DNA of 64,000 nt from contig NZ_CP042412.1 in the NCBI RefSeq assembly GCF_007954505.1, forward strand, positions 1,860,001-1,924,000, read 5' to 3'. Under the pieces are notes generated by a model that was not told where the DNA came from, did not search any database, and saw only the letters and a list, made by a program, of their open reading frames with translations. The stretch comes from Microbacterium sp. CBA3102. Lineage in GTDB: Bacteria > Actinomycetota > Actinomycetes > Actinomycetales > Microbacteriaceae. Below, piece after piece: positions 15,662-23,924 of the stretch (positions are counted from its first letter, which is position 1; each line of letters begins with the position of its first letter). Made by a program: the position numbers and the translations under genes.

Positions 15662-16278
15662 CCGACGACAAAGAGACGCCGAAGGCCCGCCGGCTCAGCC
15701 TGGCGCCGACCGATCTCGACGGGCACACACTCGACGAGCTCACCGACTACCTGGAGGCAGGAAGGCAGCCCGCCGATCGTTCGATCGACGAGTCGCCCGG
15801 CTGTCAGCTGGCGCTCGACGCGCTGGAGCGCCTGCACGGACTCGGCGCTGAACTGATCGCGGCGGAGACCGCAGCTGAGCCGGAGGTCGACGAGAGCTGG
15901 GTGGACCGCATCCTCAGCGGCATCGCGATCGACGCCCGTGCCGGCCGTCGCATTCCCTTCGCATCCATCGACCCGGACGTGGACCTCGGGATCACCGAGG
16001 GTGCCGTGCGTGGCCTCATCCGCGCCGCGGAGAAGGTGGTGCCCGGACTGCTGGTCGGACGGTGCCGACTCGACGGCGACGTCACGACCGCGAACGCCCC
16101 GATCCGTGTCGAGATCGATGCGAGCGCGATGCACGGGCAGTCGATACCGGTGGTCGCCGAGCGGCTGAGGAACGAGGTCGACCGCAGCCTCCGCGCACAC
16201 ACCGAGCTCAACATCGTCGCGATCGACATCGCGATCCGAGACATCCGGGAGGTGTCGTCATGGACCGACGAGCGATGA
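15658..16278 (+). CDS. Asp23/Gls24 domain protein with anti-sigma-like N-terminus
   Basis: 206 residues. Residues about 20-70 (TLDELTDYLEAGRQP ... ESPGCQLALDALERL) read like a zinc-less anti-sigma domain: the usual C-x-x-C is S-P-G-C. From about 95 to 200 there is an Asp23 core (ITEGAVRGLIRAAEKVVPGL ... LNIVAIDIAI). There is no membrane helix. Its overlap with the ECF sigma gene makes a direct sigma-binding role plausible, which would tie Asp23 assembly to sigma activity. The anti-sigma reading is inference; the Asp23 part is clear. Confidence 0.72.
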   Translation: MTDDKETPKARRLSLAPTDLDGHTLDELTDYLEAGRQPADRSIDESPGCQLALDALERLHGLGAELIAAETAAEPEVDESWVDRILSGIAIDARAGRRIPFASIDPDVDLGITEGAVRGLIRAAEKVVPGLLVGRCRLDGDVTTANAPIRVEIDASAMHGQSIPVVAERLRNEVDRSLRAHTELNIVAIDIAIRDIREVSSWTDER

Positions 16279-16625
16279 TGACGCCCGAAGCCTGCGCAGA
16301 GCTGGCCGCGTCGATCGAGGAGACGATACGGACGACACCGGGTGTCCGGAACGTCTATCGGTCAGGGTCCCTGGTCTCCAACCTGTTGCGCGTGGGGGCC
16401 GCGGCCCTGGGCGTGCGCAAGGACGACGAACCGATCGTGGCGGTGGCCCCGGCCGGCGACGGCGTCGCCGTCGAGGCGTCGATCGGTGTGGATGAGGACG
16501 CCCCTTCGGGCGAGACCCTGCGCGCCGTCCATGCCGCCGTCGCCGCGCTCCTCGCTACGCGCGGTGTGGGACACGACAGCATCACACTCACCGTGGTGCA
16601 CGTCCAGTCCCGCGCGACGACGTAG
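16260..16625 (+). CDS. Degenerate Asp23-like protein ending the stress locus
   Basis: 121 residues from ATG 16260, overlapping the previous gene by 19 nt with GGAGG upstream. The second half has the strand-strand-helix-strand order of Asp23 (VAVEASIGVDED ... SITLTVVHVQS), but the N-terminal conserved helix is altered (SIEETIRTTPGV). It is probably a diverged Asp23 paralogue; no other function is evident. Confidence 0.65.
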   Translation: MDRRAMMTPEACAELAASIEETIRTTPGVRNVYRSGSLVSNLLRVGAAALGVRKDDEPIVAVAPAGDGVAVEASIGVDEDAPSGETLRAVHAAVAALLATRGVGHDSITLTVVHVQSRATT

Positions 16626-16636
16626 CCGCGGATGAG

Positions 16637-16678
16637 GCAACCGAGTGCCGCTCCCGGCGGGGAGCGGCACTCGGTTGC
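16637..16678. terminator. Bidirectional terminator between convergent genes
   Basis: Perfect 19-bp inverted repeat (16637-16655 and 16660-16678) around GGCG. It lies exactly between the last Asp23-locus stop and the converging oxidoreductase stop. Confidence 0.8.
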
Positions 16679-16686
16679 GGTGCGGC

Positions 16687-17532
16687 TCAGGCGACCGCGC
16701 GCAGGCCCTCGACGAGCGGGGTGGTCGGACGGCCGATCAGGCGGGCGAGCGTGCCGTCGGTGTCGGCGAGCGCGCCACCCTTGATCCCGGCGTCGAGCGC
16801 GGCGACGAAGCCGGCCGTGCCTTCGTCGAGCCCGGCGTCGCGGAGTGCCGCGACCTGTTCATCCGAGGAGACCGGGACGAAGGTCACCGGGCGCCCGGTG
16901 ACCTCGGAGAAGGCCGCAGCGAGATCGGAGTACGTCCACGCGACGTCGCCGCCCAGCTCGTAGACCTCTCCGATGTGACCGTCTTCGAGTGCGACGACGG
17001 CGGCGGCCTCCGCGAAGTCCCTGCGGCTGGCCGACGCGACTCGTCCGTCTCCGGTGCCTGCGGTGAGCACCCCGGTCTCGGCAGCACGTGCGAGGTCGGC
17101 GGCGTAGTTCTCGGTGTACCAGTTGTTGCGGAGGATGACCGCGGGCAGTCCCGCGGCGGCGATGAGCTCTTCCGTCGCCTTATGCTCCGGTGCCAGGACG
17201 AGGTCGCTCGAGGTCGCCTTCGGAGCGCTGGTGTAGACGAACTTGGTGACACCGGCGGCCTTCGCCGCGTCGATGACCGTCCGATGCTGGGGAACGCGCT
17301 GGCCGACCTCGGATCCGGAGACCAGGATGACCGTGTCGACGCCGTCGACGGCTGCGGCCACGGAGGCGGCGTCGGTGTAGTCGAGGTGAACACTGCGCAC
17401 GCGTGGATCGGCGACCTTCGTCGTGTCGCGCGCACCCGCGACGATCGACTGCGGGTCCGCGCCGCGCTCGAGGAGGCTGTCGATGATGAGGCGGCCGAGG
17501 TTGCCGGTCGCGCCGGTGACGAGGATGGTCAT
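16687..17532 (-). CDS. NmrA-like/SDR NAD(P)-binding oxidoreductase (QorB-like)
   Basis: 281 residues starting MTILVTGATGNLGR, with the TGATGNLG Rossmann signature and the later NNWYTENY and SRRDFAEAA segments typical of atypical SDR/NmrA proteins such as NAD(P)H:quinone oxidoreductase 2 (QorB/YtfG). ATG 17532 has AAAGGA upstream. A much longer antisense frame continues upstream but has no domain. It is divergent from an HxlR regulator, the same pairing as ytfG/qorR in enterobacteria, so a quinone or electrophile response is likely. Confidence 0.85.
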   Translation of the reverse strand: MTILVTGATGNLGRLIIDSLLERGADPQSIVAGARDTTKVADPRVRSVHLDYTDAASVAAAVDGVDTVILVSGSEVGQRVPQHRTVIDAAKAAGVTKFVYTSAPKATSSDLVLAPEHKATEELIAAAGLPAVILRNNWYTENYAADLARAAETGVLTAGTGDGRVASASRRDFAEAAAVVALEDGHIGEVYELGGDVAWTYSDLAAAFSEVTGRPVTFVPVSSDEQVAALRDAGLDEGTAGFVAALDAGIKGGALADTDGTLARLIGRPTTPLVEGLRAVA

Positions 17533-17599
17533 GGGGATCCTTTCGTAGGTGACACACTCGACAACCCCGGGGTGGTGATTCGGCATTCCAATCTGCGGG

Positions 17600-17620
17600 T
17601 ACCCACTTTGAAGTAAGGTA
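17600..17620. promoter_or_regulatory. HxlR operator overlapping the regulator's promoter
   Basis: A 21-bp dyad centred on G17610: TACCCACTTT and the inverse of AAGTAAGGTA match at 8 of 10 positions. A -10-like TAAGGT (17614-17619) lies inside it, 6 nt before the HxlR ATG, so bound protein would block a leaderless transcript. The divergent oxidoreductase gene would share the site. Confidence 0.6.
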
Positions 17621-17625
17621 CCCAC

Positions 17626-17991
17626 ATGACGGTAAGTTTCGCGCAGATCAAGGAATCGACACCCTTCGCCTTCGATCAGAACTGCGGCACACGTGTCGTC
17701 CTCGATCACATCATGAGCAAGTGGGGCGTCCTGGTCCTGTCGTGCCTGTCCGATGGCACACACCGCTGGGGTGCGCTGCGTCGTGAGGTCGACGGCATCA
17801 GCGAGAAGATGCTCGCCTCGACGCTGCGCACCCTCGCCGATGACGGACTCGTGCACCGGGAGTCGCTGCCGACCGTGCCGCCCCACGTCGAATACAGCCT
17901 GACACCGCTCGGTCGCGACCTGATGGAGCGGATGCTCCCGCTGATGGAGTGGGTCGCCGACCACGCCGACGGCATGCTCGGACGGGACTGA
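17626..17991 (+). CDS. HxlR-family transcriptional regulator
   Basis: 121-residue winged-helix protein with the family core KWGVLVLSCLSDGTHRWGALRR and the wing/dimer segment. Cys20 (FDQNCGTR) is at the conserved position used as a redox or electrophile sensor in HypR/YodB/QorR. It probably represses itself and the divergent oxidoreductase until the thiol is oxidised or alkylated. Confidence 0.88.
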   Translation: MTVSFAQIKESTPFAFDQNCGTRVVLDHIMSKWGVLVLSCLSDGTHRWGALRREVDGISEKMLASTLRTLADDGLVHRESLPTVPPHVEYSLTPLGRDLMERMLPLMEWVADHADGMLGRD

Positions 17992-18039
17992 ACTTGCGGA
18001 TTCCGTCGTGGGAGGCGGTCGCTTGCTTCGAATTCTGAC

Positions 18040-18084
18040 GGTTTCAGAAACCCGTTGACGCGATAACCGCGGTGGCCTTACTGT
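18040..18084 (+). promoter_or_regulatory. Promoter of the APC permease with upstream dyad
   Basis: TTGACG (18055-18060), 18 bp, TACTGT (18079-18084), then only 6 nt to the ATG, so the transcript is probably leaderless. GGTTT-CAG-AAACC (18040-18052) is a short perfect dyad just upstream of the -35 and may bind a regulator. Confidence 0.7.
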
Positions 18085-18090
18085 TCTGAC

Positions 18091-19632
18091 ATGGCAGCAA
18101 CGACGCCGATTCACCTGGAACGACCCGATGGCAAGGGTCTCGCTGCGGGAACACTGGGATTGTGGGGATCCACCGTCATCGGTCTCGCCTCCACCGCCCC
18201 CGTCTACTCGCTCGTCGCGACGCTCGGATTCGTCGTGCTCGCGGTGGGGGCTCAGGCTCCGATCGCCTTCATCATCGCGTTCGTCCCGATGCTCCTGATC
18301 GCTTTTGCCTACCGTGAGCTCAACAACGCCGTTCCCGACTGCGGCACCACCTTCACCTGGGGAACCAAGGCCTTCGGGCCGTGGGTCGGCTGGATGGGCG
18401 GCTGGGGCGTCGCGGTCGCCGGCATGGTCGTGCTCGCGAACCTGGCCCAGATCGCCTCGGTCTACTTCTGGTCGCTGATCGGACAGGACCTGGAGAACAA
18501 CGACTGGCGCGTCGTCGTCGTCGCCGTCGCTTTCATCGCCGCCATGACGTGGGTGAGCTGGCGCGGTGTCGAGATCGGCGAGCGCATCCAGAACATCCTG
18601 CTCGGCATCCAGTACCTGGCGCTGGCCATCTTCGTCGTCACGGCGCTGTGGCAGTTCTTCGCCGGGACGGCCCCGAACCCGACCCCGTTCGACTGGGAGT
18701 GGCTGAACCCGTTCGCCTTCACCGACTGGTCTGGCTTCACGGAGGCGATCCTCCTCGCGCTCTTCATCTACTGGGGCTGGGACACCTGCCTCGCGCTGAA
18801 CGAGGAGACGAAGGACCCGAAGCGCATTCCCGGTCGCGCCGCACTGCTCACCACCGTCATCCTCCTCTTCACGTATGTCGCGGTCGCGATCGCGGCGATG
18901 ATGTACGCCGGCCTGGGGGAGGACGGCACGGGACTCGGCAACGAGGCGAACGCCGACGACTTCTTCCTCGCGATCAAGGACGGCCTCCTCGGACCGTTCG
19001 GTTGGGTCCTCGTCGTGTCGGTGATCATCTCGGCGATCTCGTCGACGCAGACCACCATCTTGCCGACCGCCCGTGGCACGCTCGCGATGGGGGTCTACCG
19101 CGCGCTTCCCGCCAAATTCAAAGAGGTGCACCCGACCTACAAGACGCCGTCGTTCTCGACGATCGTCATGGGCGTGGTCGCCTCCGTGTACTACATCGGC
19201 ATGACGTTGATCAGCGACAACATCCTGCAGGACTCGATCCTGTCGCTCGGTCTCGCGATCGCCTTCTACTACGCCATCACCGGTTTCGCGAGCGTCTGGT
19301 ACTTCCGCAAGGACCTGACCGCCTCGGCGCGTGAGTTCTTCTTCAAGGGGCTGTTCCCCCTGCTCGGCGGGCTCATGCTGACCTGGGCGTTCGTGCAGTC
19401 CGCGATCGACATGTGGGACGTGGACTACGGCTACACCGTGCTGTTCGGCATCGGCGGCACCTTCGTGATCGGCGTCGGCTCCCTCGCCTTCGGCCTGGTG
19501 CTGATGTTCGTCTGGTACCTGTTCCCCCGGTCCAAGCGCTTCTTCCGCGGTGAGAGCCTGAACCGCGACACCCAGGTGATGGTGCCCGATGAGCCCGCGG
19601 TGACGATCCGATCCATCGACGGCGGCATCTGA
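18091..19632 (+). CDS. APC-superfamily amino acid permease
   Basis: 513 residues with about 12 transmembrane helices. The start of helix 1 (GLWGSTVIGLASTAPVYS) is the unwound substrate-binding segment of APC transporters, and WRGVEIGERIQNILLG falls in the conserved helix 5 area. It imports an amino acid or amine by proton or sodium coupling; the substrate is unknown. It is followed closely by a 29-codon reading frame. Confidence 0.88.
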   Translation: MAATTPIHLERPDGKGLAAGTLGLWGSTVIGLASTAPVYSLVATLGFVVLAVGAQAPIAFIIAFVPMLLIAFAYRELNNAVPDCGTTFTWGTKAFGPWVGWMGGWGVAVAGMVVLANLAQIASVYFWSLIGQDLENNDWRVVVVAVAFIAAMTWVSWRGVEIGERIQNILLGIQYLALAIFVVTALWQFFAGTAPNPTPFDWEWLNPFAFTDWSGFTEAILLALFIYWGWDTCLALNEETKDPKRIPGRAALLTTVILLFTYVAVAIAAMMYAGLGEDGTGLGNEANADDFFLAIKDGLLGPFGWVLVVSVIISAISSTQTTILPTARGTLAMGVYRALPAKFKEVHPTYKTPSFSTIVMGVVASVYYIGMTLISDNILQDSILSLGLAIAFYYAITGFASVWYFRKDLTASAREFFFKGLFPLLGGLMLTWAFVQSAIDMWDVDYGYTVLFGIGGTFVIGVGSLAFGLVLMFVWYLFPRSKRFFRGESLNRDTQVMVPDEPAVTIRSIDGGI

Positions 19633-19634
19633 GG

Positions 19635-19724
19635 ATGACGGTCGCCACCGCCGACCTCTACGACGAACTCGAAGAAGGATCGTATCTGTACAGCGACGAA
19701 GACGGGATCCTGGTCGAACGCTGA
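19635..19724 (+). CDS. Possible small acidic protein (29 aa) downstream of the permease
   Basis: ATG 19635, 2 nt after the permease stop, opens 29 codons (MTVATADLYDELEEGSYLYS ...) ending in TGA. The product is acidic and aromatic with no membrane helix. Codon third positions are GC-rich as in real genes, and the close spacing would allow coupled translation. There is no independent ribosome site. It could be a conserved permease-associated small protein or chance. Confidence 0.35.
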   Translation: MTVATADLYDELEEGSYLYSDEDGILVER

Positions 19725-19767
19725 GCGGCACCCATCGGCTCCGGGGCGCTTGTCCTAGGCTTGCTGC

Positions 19768-20610
19768 GTGCGCATCCGGCTCGACATCGCCTACGACGGC
19801 ACCCACTTCCGCGGGTGGGCGAAGCAGCCGACGCTCCGCACCGTGCAGGGGACTCTGGAAGCCGCCCTGGCCCGGATCGTCGGCTCCGACGTGCAGTTCG
19901 TCGTCGCCGGACGCACCGACGCCGGCGTGCACGCGAGCGGTCAGGTGGCCCATGTCGACCTCGACGAGAAGCAGTGGTCGCGCATCGAGTCGCGACAGGG
20001 CCGTGCGCCGCTGGAGCCCGCCGAGACCATCGCCGGTCGCATGCGGGGCGTGCTCGGTGCGTACTCGGATGTGACGGTCACCCGCACCTCGATCGCCCCG
20101 GAAGGTTTCGACGCGCGCTTCTCGGCGGTCTGGCGCCGGTACCGCTACCGTCTCGCCGATGCCCGGACCGGGTTCGATCCGCTGCGCAGGCACGACACGA
20201 CGACCGTCCGCGGTCGGCTCGACGAACAGGCCATGGACGCTGCAGCGCGCACCCTCATCGGCCTGCACGACTTCGCGGCGTACTGCAAGCCTCGCGAGGA
20301 GGCGACGACCATCCGCACGCTGCTCGACTACCGCTGGGCCCGCGACGCCGACGGTGTGCTCGTCGCCGAGGTCAAGGCCGATGCGTTCTGCCACAGCATG
20401 GTGCGCGCTCTCGTGGGGGCCTGTGCCGCCGTGGGGGAGGGGCGGCTCGGCGTCGATGATCTCGTCGTGCTGCGCGATGCGCTCACCCGGACCAGTGAGT
20501 TCAAGGTGCTGGCCGCGCGCGGCCTGATCCTCACCGAGGTCGGCTACCCCGCCGATGACCTGTTGGCGACGCGGGCCGAGCAGACGCGCGCTCGCCGCGA
20601 CCGCGGGTAG
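19768..20610 (+). CDS. truA: tRNA pseudouridine(38-40) synthase TruA
   Basis: 280 residues with catalytic Asp51 in AGRTDAGVHA and the later LIGLHDFAAYCKP and VKADAFCHSMVRALVG segments typical of TruA. It isomerises uridines 38-40 in tRNA anticodon arms. GTG 19768 lies 6 nt after a TAGGCT -10, so the message is probably leaderless. In actinobacteria truA follows rplQ and lies close to rplM; here a 4.4-kb antisense segment separates it from rplM. Confidence 0.95.
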   Translation: MRIRLDIAYDGTHFRGWAKQPTLRTVQGTLEAALARIVGSDVQFVVAGRTDAGVHASGQVAHVDLDEKQWSRIESRQGRAPLEPAETIAGRMRGVLGAYSDVTVTRTSIAPEGFDARFSAVWRRYRYRLADARTGFDPLRRHDTTTVRGRLDEQAMDAAARTLIGLHDFAAYCKPREEATTIRTLLDYRWARDADGVLVAEVKADAFCHSMVRALVGACAAVGEGRLGVDDLVVLRDALTRTSEFKVLAARGLILTEVGYPADDLLATRAEQTRARRDRG

Positions 20611-20636
20611 CGGTCGCCTCGTCTCCGGAGCGGGCC

Positions 20637-21164
20637 TCAGCTCGGGACGGCGGGATGAACGTCTGCGGGAGGTGTGCCGCCGACGAGCGAGATCACGTCA
20701 TCGAGGATGAATCCGAGCACCGGGGCCGCGTCGATCACGTCGGCGACCAGCGTGCGTTGACCGACGCGGCGCTGCGCGCGCAGCATCATGGAGACGGGCA
20801 CGTGTTCCCGCGGCGCGACGAAGGAGAGCACGGCCCGACCTCCGGAGAAGGGAACGGTCCGCTGGGAGACCGTGAACGCGAAGGGGGAGTCGACAACGGA
20901 TTCCGTGCCCTCCACCACGCTGAGATCGACGATCGCGCCGGTGGCCCCCGCGCCGAGCACATGCCACACCCGGCCGACCGTGTTCGCCGTGATCGGCGGG
21001 CGGCCGATGGTGGCGGCCATCGCCCGGCGCGCCTGGTCACCACCGATGAAGCCCGGGAGGGAATCGGCCGCGATGCGCGTCAGCTCCATGGCGAGTTCTG
21101 CGGCCTCGGCCTCCTCGACACCGAATGGCGTCGGCAGCCAGCCGAAAGGAAGGGCATCGGTCAC
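20637..21164 (-). CDS. Hypothetical protein (ESX-4-site cassette)
   Basis: 175 residues from GTG 21164, overlapping the upstream gene end by 4 nt. There is no signal peptide or membrane helix; the middle is beta-rich (GAIVDLSVVEGTESVVDS, FSGGRAVLSFVAP). It shares layout with the next protein upstream: an N-terminal helix, a beta-sheet body with a hydrophobic strand before a polar loop, and a C-terminal helix. It may be a diverged paralogue. Function unknown. Confidence 0.65.
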   Translation of the reverse strand: MTDALPFGWLPTPFGVEEAEAAELAMELTRIAADSLPGFIGGDQARRAMAATIGRPPITANTVGRVWHVLGAGATGAIVDLSVVEGTESVVDSPFAFTVSQRTVPFSGGRAVLSFVAPREHVPVSMMLRAQRRVGQRTLVADVIDAAPVLGFILDDVISLVGGTPPADVHPAVPS

Positions 21165-21769
21165 TCGAATCTCCAGACGAGAGTCGACGCGACCGCATCC
21201 GCGAGTGCGGTGAAACCGTCGAGAGCGGGGCCGGCTTCGGCGACCCCGGGGCGCACGATCGACGCCATGACGAGGATGCCTCGCTGCGGGGCCGCTCCGG
21301 GGAAGGAGCGGACGTAGCAGATCTCCCGCGCGAACACTCCTTCGGTCGATCCACGTCCTTCCCGCTCGGTCTCCCAGCGGTAGACCGATGTCCCGTCGTC
21401 GGCATCCAAGGTCTCGACCGTGGCGCCGCCCGCGCGGCGGTGCACGTCCTCTTCGAAGGTGCCCTGTGCGATCCAGGGCACCGTCACGATGCTCATCGGC
21501 GTTCCGCCCTCGACGGGAGGGATGACGGGCATGTAGATTTCGATCGCTCCGCGTTCGCGTAGCTGTGCCCACTGCTGGTGCACGGCCGCGCGCGCCTGAC
21601 CGAACAACTCGGGGCGGTGCACCTCGAGGAAGCGCGCACGCAGGAGGCCGACGAGCTCGTCACGACCCGCATCATCGGCGACGAACCGCCCCCAGTCCGG
21701 GGGCACGAGCAGCGTGTAGCCCTGCGGGGTCGGCTCGACTCGGCCGAGGATCTCATCCTTCAGTGACAC
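21161..21769 (-). CDS. Hypothetical protein (ESX-4-site cassette)
   Basis: 202 residues from GTG 21769, which lies inside the 3' end of the upstream membrane-protein gene (17-nt overlap); a longer start at 21799 would overlap further. Soluble, alternating beta strands (TPMSIVTVPW, RGILVMASIV) and helices; PPDWGRF near the N-terminus recalls LpqN/PsbP-type folds but that is not established. It is part of a five-gene antisense operon with WXG-like proteins. Confidence 0.65.
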   Translation of the reverse strand: MSLKDEILGRVEPTPQGYTLLVPPDWGRFVADDAGRDELVGLLRARFLEVHRPELFGQARAAVHQQWAQLRERGAIEIYMPVIPPVEGGTPMSIVTVPWIAQGTFEEDVHRRAGGATVETLDADDGTSVYRWETEREGRGSTEGVFAREICYVRSFPGAAPQRGILVMASIVRPGVAEAGPALDGFTALADAVASTLVWRFE

Positions 21770-22310
21770 GCAGCGCCCTCTGTCTCCGACGCTCCGCACG
21801 TAGACGCTTCATGCGCACCGCAGCGATGATCCCCGAGGCGATGAGCACAAGAGTGAACGGGGCGACGATCCAATGCCAGCCGATCGGGTAGCCATCAGTG
21901 CCCGGGGTCCAGATCACCCCCGTCGGGTCCTTCTCGAACGCGGCGATGAAGATCGTGACATAGCCCGCCAGAAGCGGCACGAAGGTCATGTAGGCGATGT
22001 CATCGGCGATCTCGAGCCCGCCGAGCAGCAGGTAGGCGGAAGCGCAGCCGATGGCGATCAGGCCGGCCGCGATCGTGAGCCAGGCGGGCACGCTCAGCAC
22101 CGGCCACGGCAGCAATGAATCTCCGAAGCTCAAGCACTCGTTGGAGTAGTAGACCCGGCCACAGTTGAGGATGAGGCGAGCGCCGGCGGGAACGATCCAC
22201 TGCGCCAGTGTCGCAATCGTGGCGAGGATGGCAATCAAGCGTAGGACGCCGAGCCGCAGGGGCAGCCAGCCGCGATTGAGTCCGAAGATGGGCTGTGTCG
22301 AGAAAGGCAC
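21753..22310 (-). CDS. Four-helix membrane protein (ESX-4-site cassette)
   Basis: 185 residues with four hydrophobic helices and a pair of cysteines in the first outer loop (LNCGRVYYSNEC) that could form a disulfide. The C-terminus is strongly basic. GTG 22310 starts 10 nt after the LXG-like gene stop. Function unknown; position suggests it serves the same membrane process as its neighbours. Confidence 0.7.
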   Translation of the reverse strand: MPFSTQPIFGLNRGWLPLRLGVLRLIAILATIATLAQWIVPAGARLILNCGRVYYSNECLSFGDSLLPWPVLSVPAWLTIAAGLIAIGCASAYLLLGGLEIADDIAYMTFVPLLAGYVTIFIAAFEKDPTGVIWTPGTDGYPIGWHWIVAPFTLVLIASGIIAAVRMKRLRAERRRQRALRVTEG

Positions 22311-22319
22311 GGTGTCAGC

Positions 22320-23510
22320 CTACGGGCGGCCGAATGAGTAGTAGAACGGGTTGATCGGGCTGCTGTAGAATCCTCCGGCGACTCCCGCGACCCAGCTGCC
22401 GACCGAGGTCACGCCCGCTCCACCGATCTTCGGAACCGTGCTCAGGACGGCATCCGCCCAGGCATCCGCGATGGTCGCGCTGCGCGGTCCGGACTTCGCC
22501 GCCCAGTCGGCGAGGGCGGTGCCCCACTTGTTCAGCGCCGCCCACTCGGAGCCGCGCGCCAGAGTCGAGAAGGGGTTCGTGAATCCGCTGAGCTGAGGCA
22601 TCGAGGCCGTGCGCACTCCGCTCGCGAACGAGGGGAACTTCGACGCCGTCTGCGATGCGGTCACGAGCGCCTCTCCACCGTTCGCCGCCGTCGCCAGGCG
22701 GATGGAGCGCGAGGCGAGTCCACCCACACCGGCGGTGACCAGGCCGAACGTGCTCCACAGCACATCCGACTGCGATGCCTTGCCGTTGGCGTACATGTAG
22801 ATCGTGCCGGCCAGATGGATCGCCGAGAGTGCCAAGGTCGCGGCGAGGAGAATCGTCGACCACGGGCTGGAGACGACGAACAGCGCGACGACCGCGATCG
22901 CGATGATGGCGTATCCGATGTACACCAGAGCACTGGCGATCGTTCCCCAGAACCCGTCGTCGTTGTCGGCGGCATCGATGGCGTCAGCGACGCCGTCGGC
23001 TGCCGTGTCGAAGGCCGCCTCCCACGCGGAGAACGTGCTGTCGAAGGCCCGCCACAGATCTTCTCTCGCCTCGGAAGCCGCGGTCACGGCGTTCGCGGCG
23101 TCCATGAGATCCTCTGACTGCTGATCTGCGTCGGCTGCCGGTATCCAGAGCGCATCCTGCTGGTCGCTCACCGCGGAGTGATAAGCGGTCTCGGCGGACT
23201 CCAGCTCCTGGTGGTTGTTCGTGTACCAGGCGCGCGCCGTCTCCAGCGCCGTCGCGTAGGGGGCCAGAGCCGCTCCGGTTCCTTCATAGCGGATGCCCGC
23301 CTGGCGGAGGTCGGACTCGATGCTCTCGGCATCTTCCTTGAGCTTCTCGGTGCCCTGGCTGATCTGCGAAGCGGCGATGTCGCGCAGGGTGTCGGCGGTG
23401 CGTTTCATCGCGGCGCCGAGGTCCGTGTACTGCGTCGCCGTCGCCGCGATCGTCTCGGGGACGCCTTCGAACTGACGCAGTTCGTGGCCGGTGAACGGTG
23501 AACTGTTCAT
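22320..23510 (-). CDS. LXG/WXG-like helical protein with membrane segment
   Basis: 396 residues. The first 180 are long amphipathic helices resembling the LXG/WXG-type targeting domains of type VII secretion substrates. Residues about 185-260 hold two or three hydrophobic segments, and the C-terminal 130 residues are Ser/Gly-rich without toxin motifs. ATG 23510 overlaps the stop of the upstream WXG-like gene. It resembles a type VII substrate or accessory protein, but no catalytic domain is visible. Confidence 0.65.
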   Translation of the reverse strand: MNSSPFTGHELRQFEGVPETIAATATQYTDLGAAMKRTADTLRDIAASQISQGTEKLKEDAESIESDLRQAGIRYEGTGAALAPYATALETARAWYTNNHQELESAETAYHSAVSDQQDALWIPAADADQQSEDLMDAANAVTAASEAREDLWRAFDSTFSAWEAAFDTAADGVADAIDAADNDDGFWGTIASALVYIGYAIIAIAVVALFVVSSPWSTILLAATLALSAIHLAGTIYMYANGKASQSDVLWSTFGLVTAGVGGLASRSIRLATAANGGEALVTASQTASKFPSFASGVRTASMPQLSGFTNPFSTLARGSEWAALNKWGTALADWAAKSGPRSATIADAWADAVLSTVPKIGGAGVTSVGSWVAGVAGGFYSSPINPFYYSFGRP

Positions 23511-23812
23511 GAGCAGCCCTCCTTGCTGTCGAGCTCGGCGGAGGCCTGAGCCTCCCACTCGTCCCAGCCCTCGATGATCCCGTCGAGCCGCTTGTAGACG
23601 TTCTCCACCGACTCCGTGAGGTCATCCCGGTTGCCCGACCAGTTGGACTCGAACCAGCCGACACGGTCACGCAGCTTCGACTTGCCCTGCGGGGTGCCGA
23701 TGGCGCTCTCGAGGGTGTCGTTGATCGAGCCGGCGTCCTCGAAGTCGGCCTTCGCGGTCTTCAGCGTGTCGCGAGCTTCGCGGAGGCGTTCACGGTCGAG
23801 CAGTACGTCCAC
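23507..23812 (-). CDS. Small WXG100-like protein
   Basis: 101 residues, entirely helical and acidic, with Trp58-Ser-Gly60 in a turn between two long helices. This is the helix-WxG-helix plan of ESX/WXG100 proteins. GTG 23812. It is coupled to the larger helical protein (ATGA overlap), as partner proteins of LXG substrates usually are. Confidence 0.65.
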   Translation of the reverse strand: MDVLLDRERLREARDTLKTAKADFEDAGSINDTLESAIGTPQGKSKLRDRVGWFESNWSGNRDDLTESVENVYKRLDGIIEGWDEWEAQASAELDSKEGCS

Positions 23813-23924
23813 GGTCAGAGTCCTTCCGCTGTGAGGGTCAGAATGATTGGTCTGAGCGCGGGCAGAGCAGAGCGGGAGGGGCGGTGGATGTCACCGACCC
23901 GCCCGCTCGAGGCGCCGCCGTGCG

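Noticed and set aside
16687..20394. A continuous open frame of more than 1,200 codons on the minus strand
   Set aside because: Only the first 281 codons from 17532 form a domain (the NmrA-like protein). The rest is antisense to hxlR, the APC permease and truA and is the usual high-GC shadow frame.
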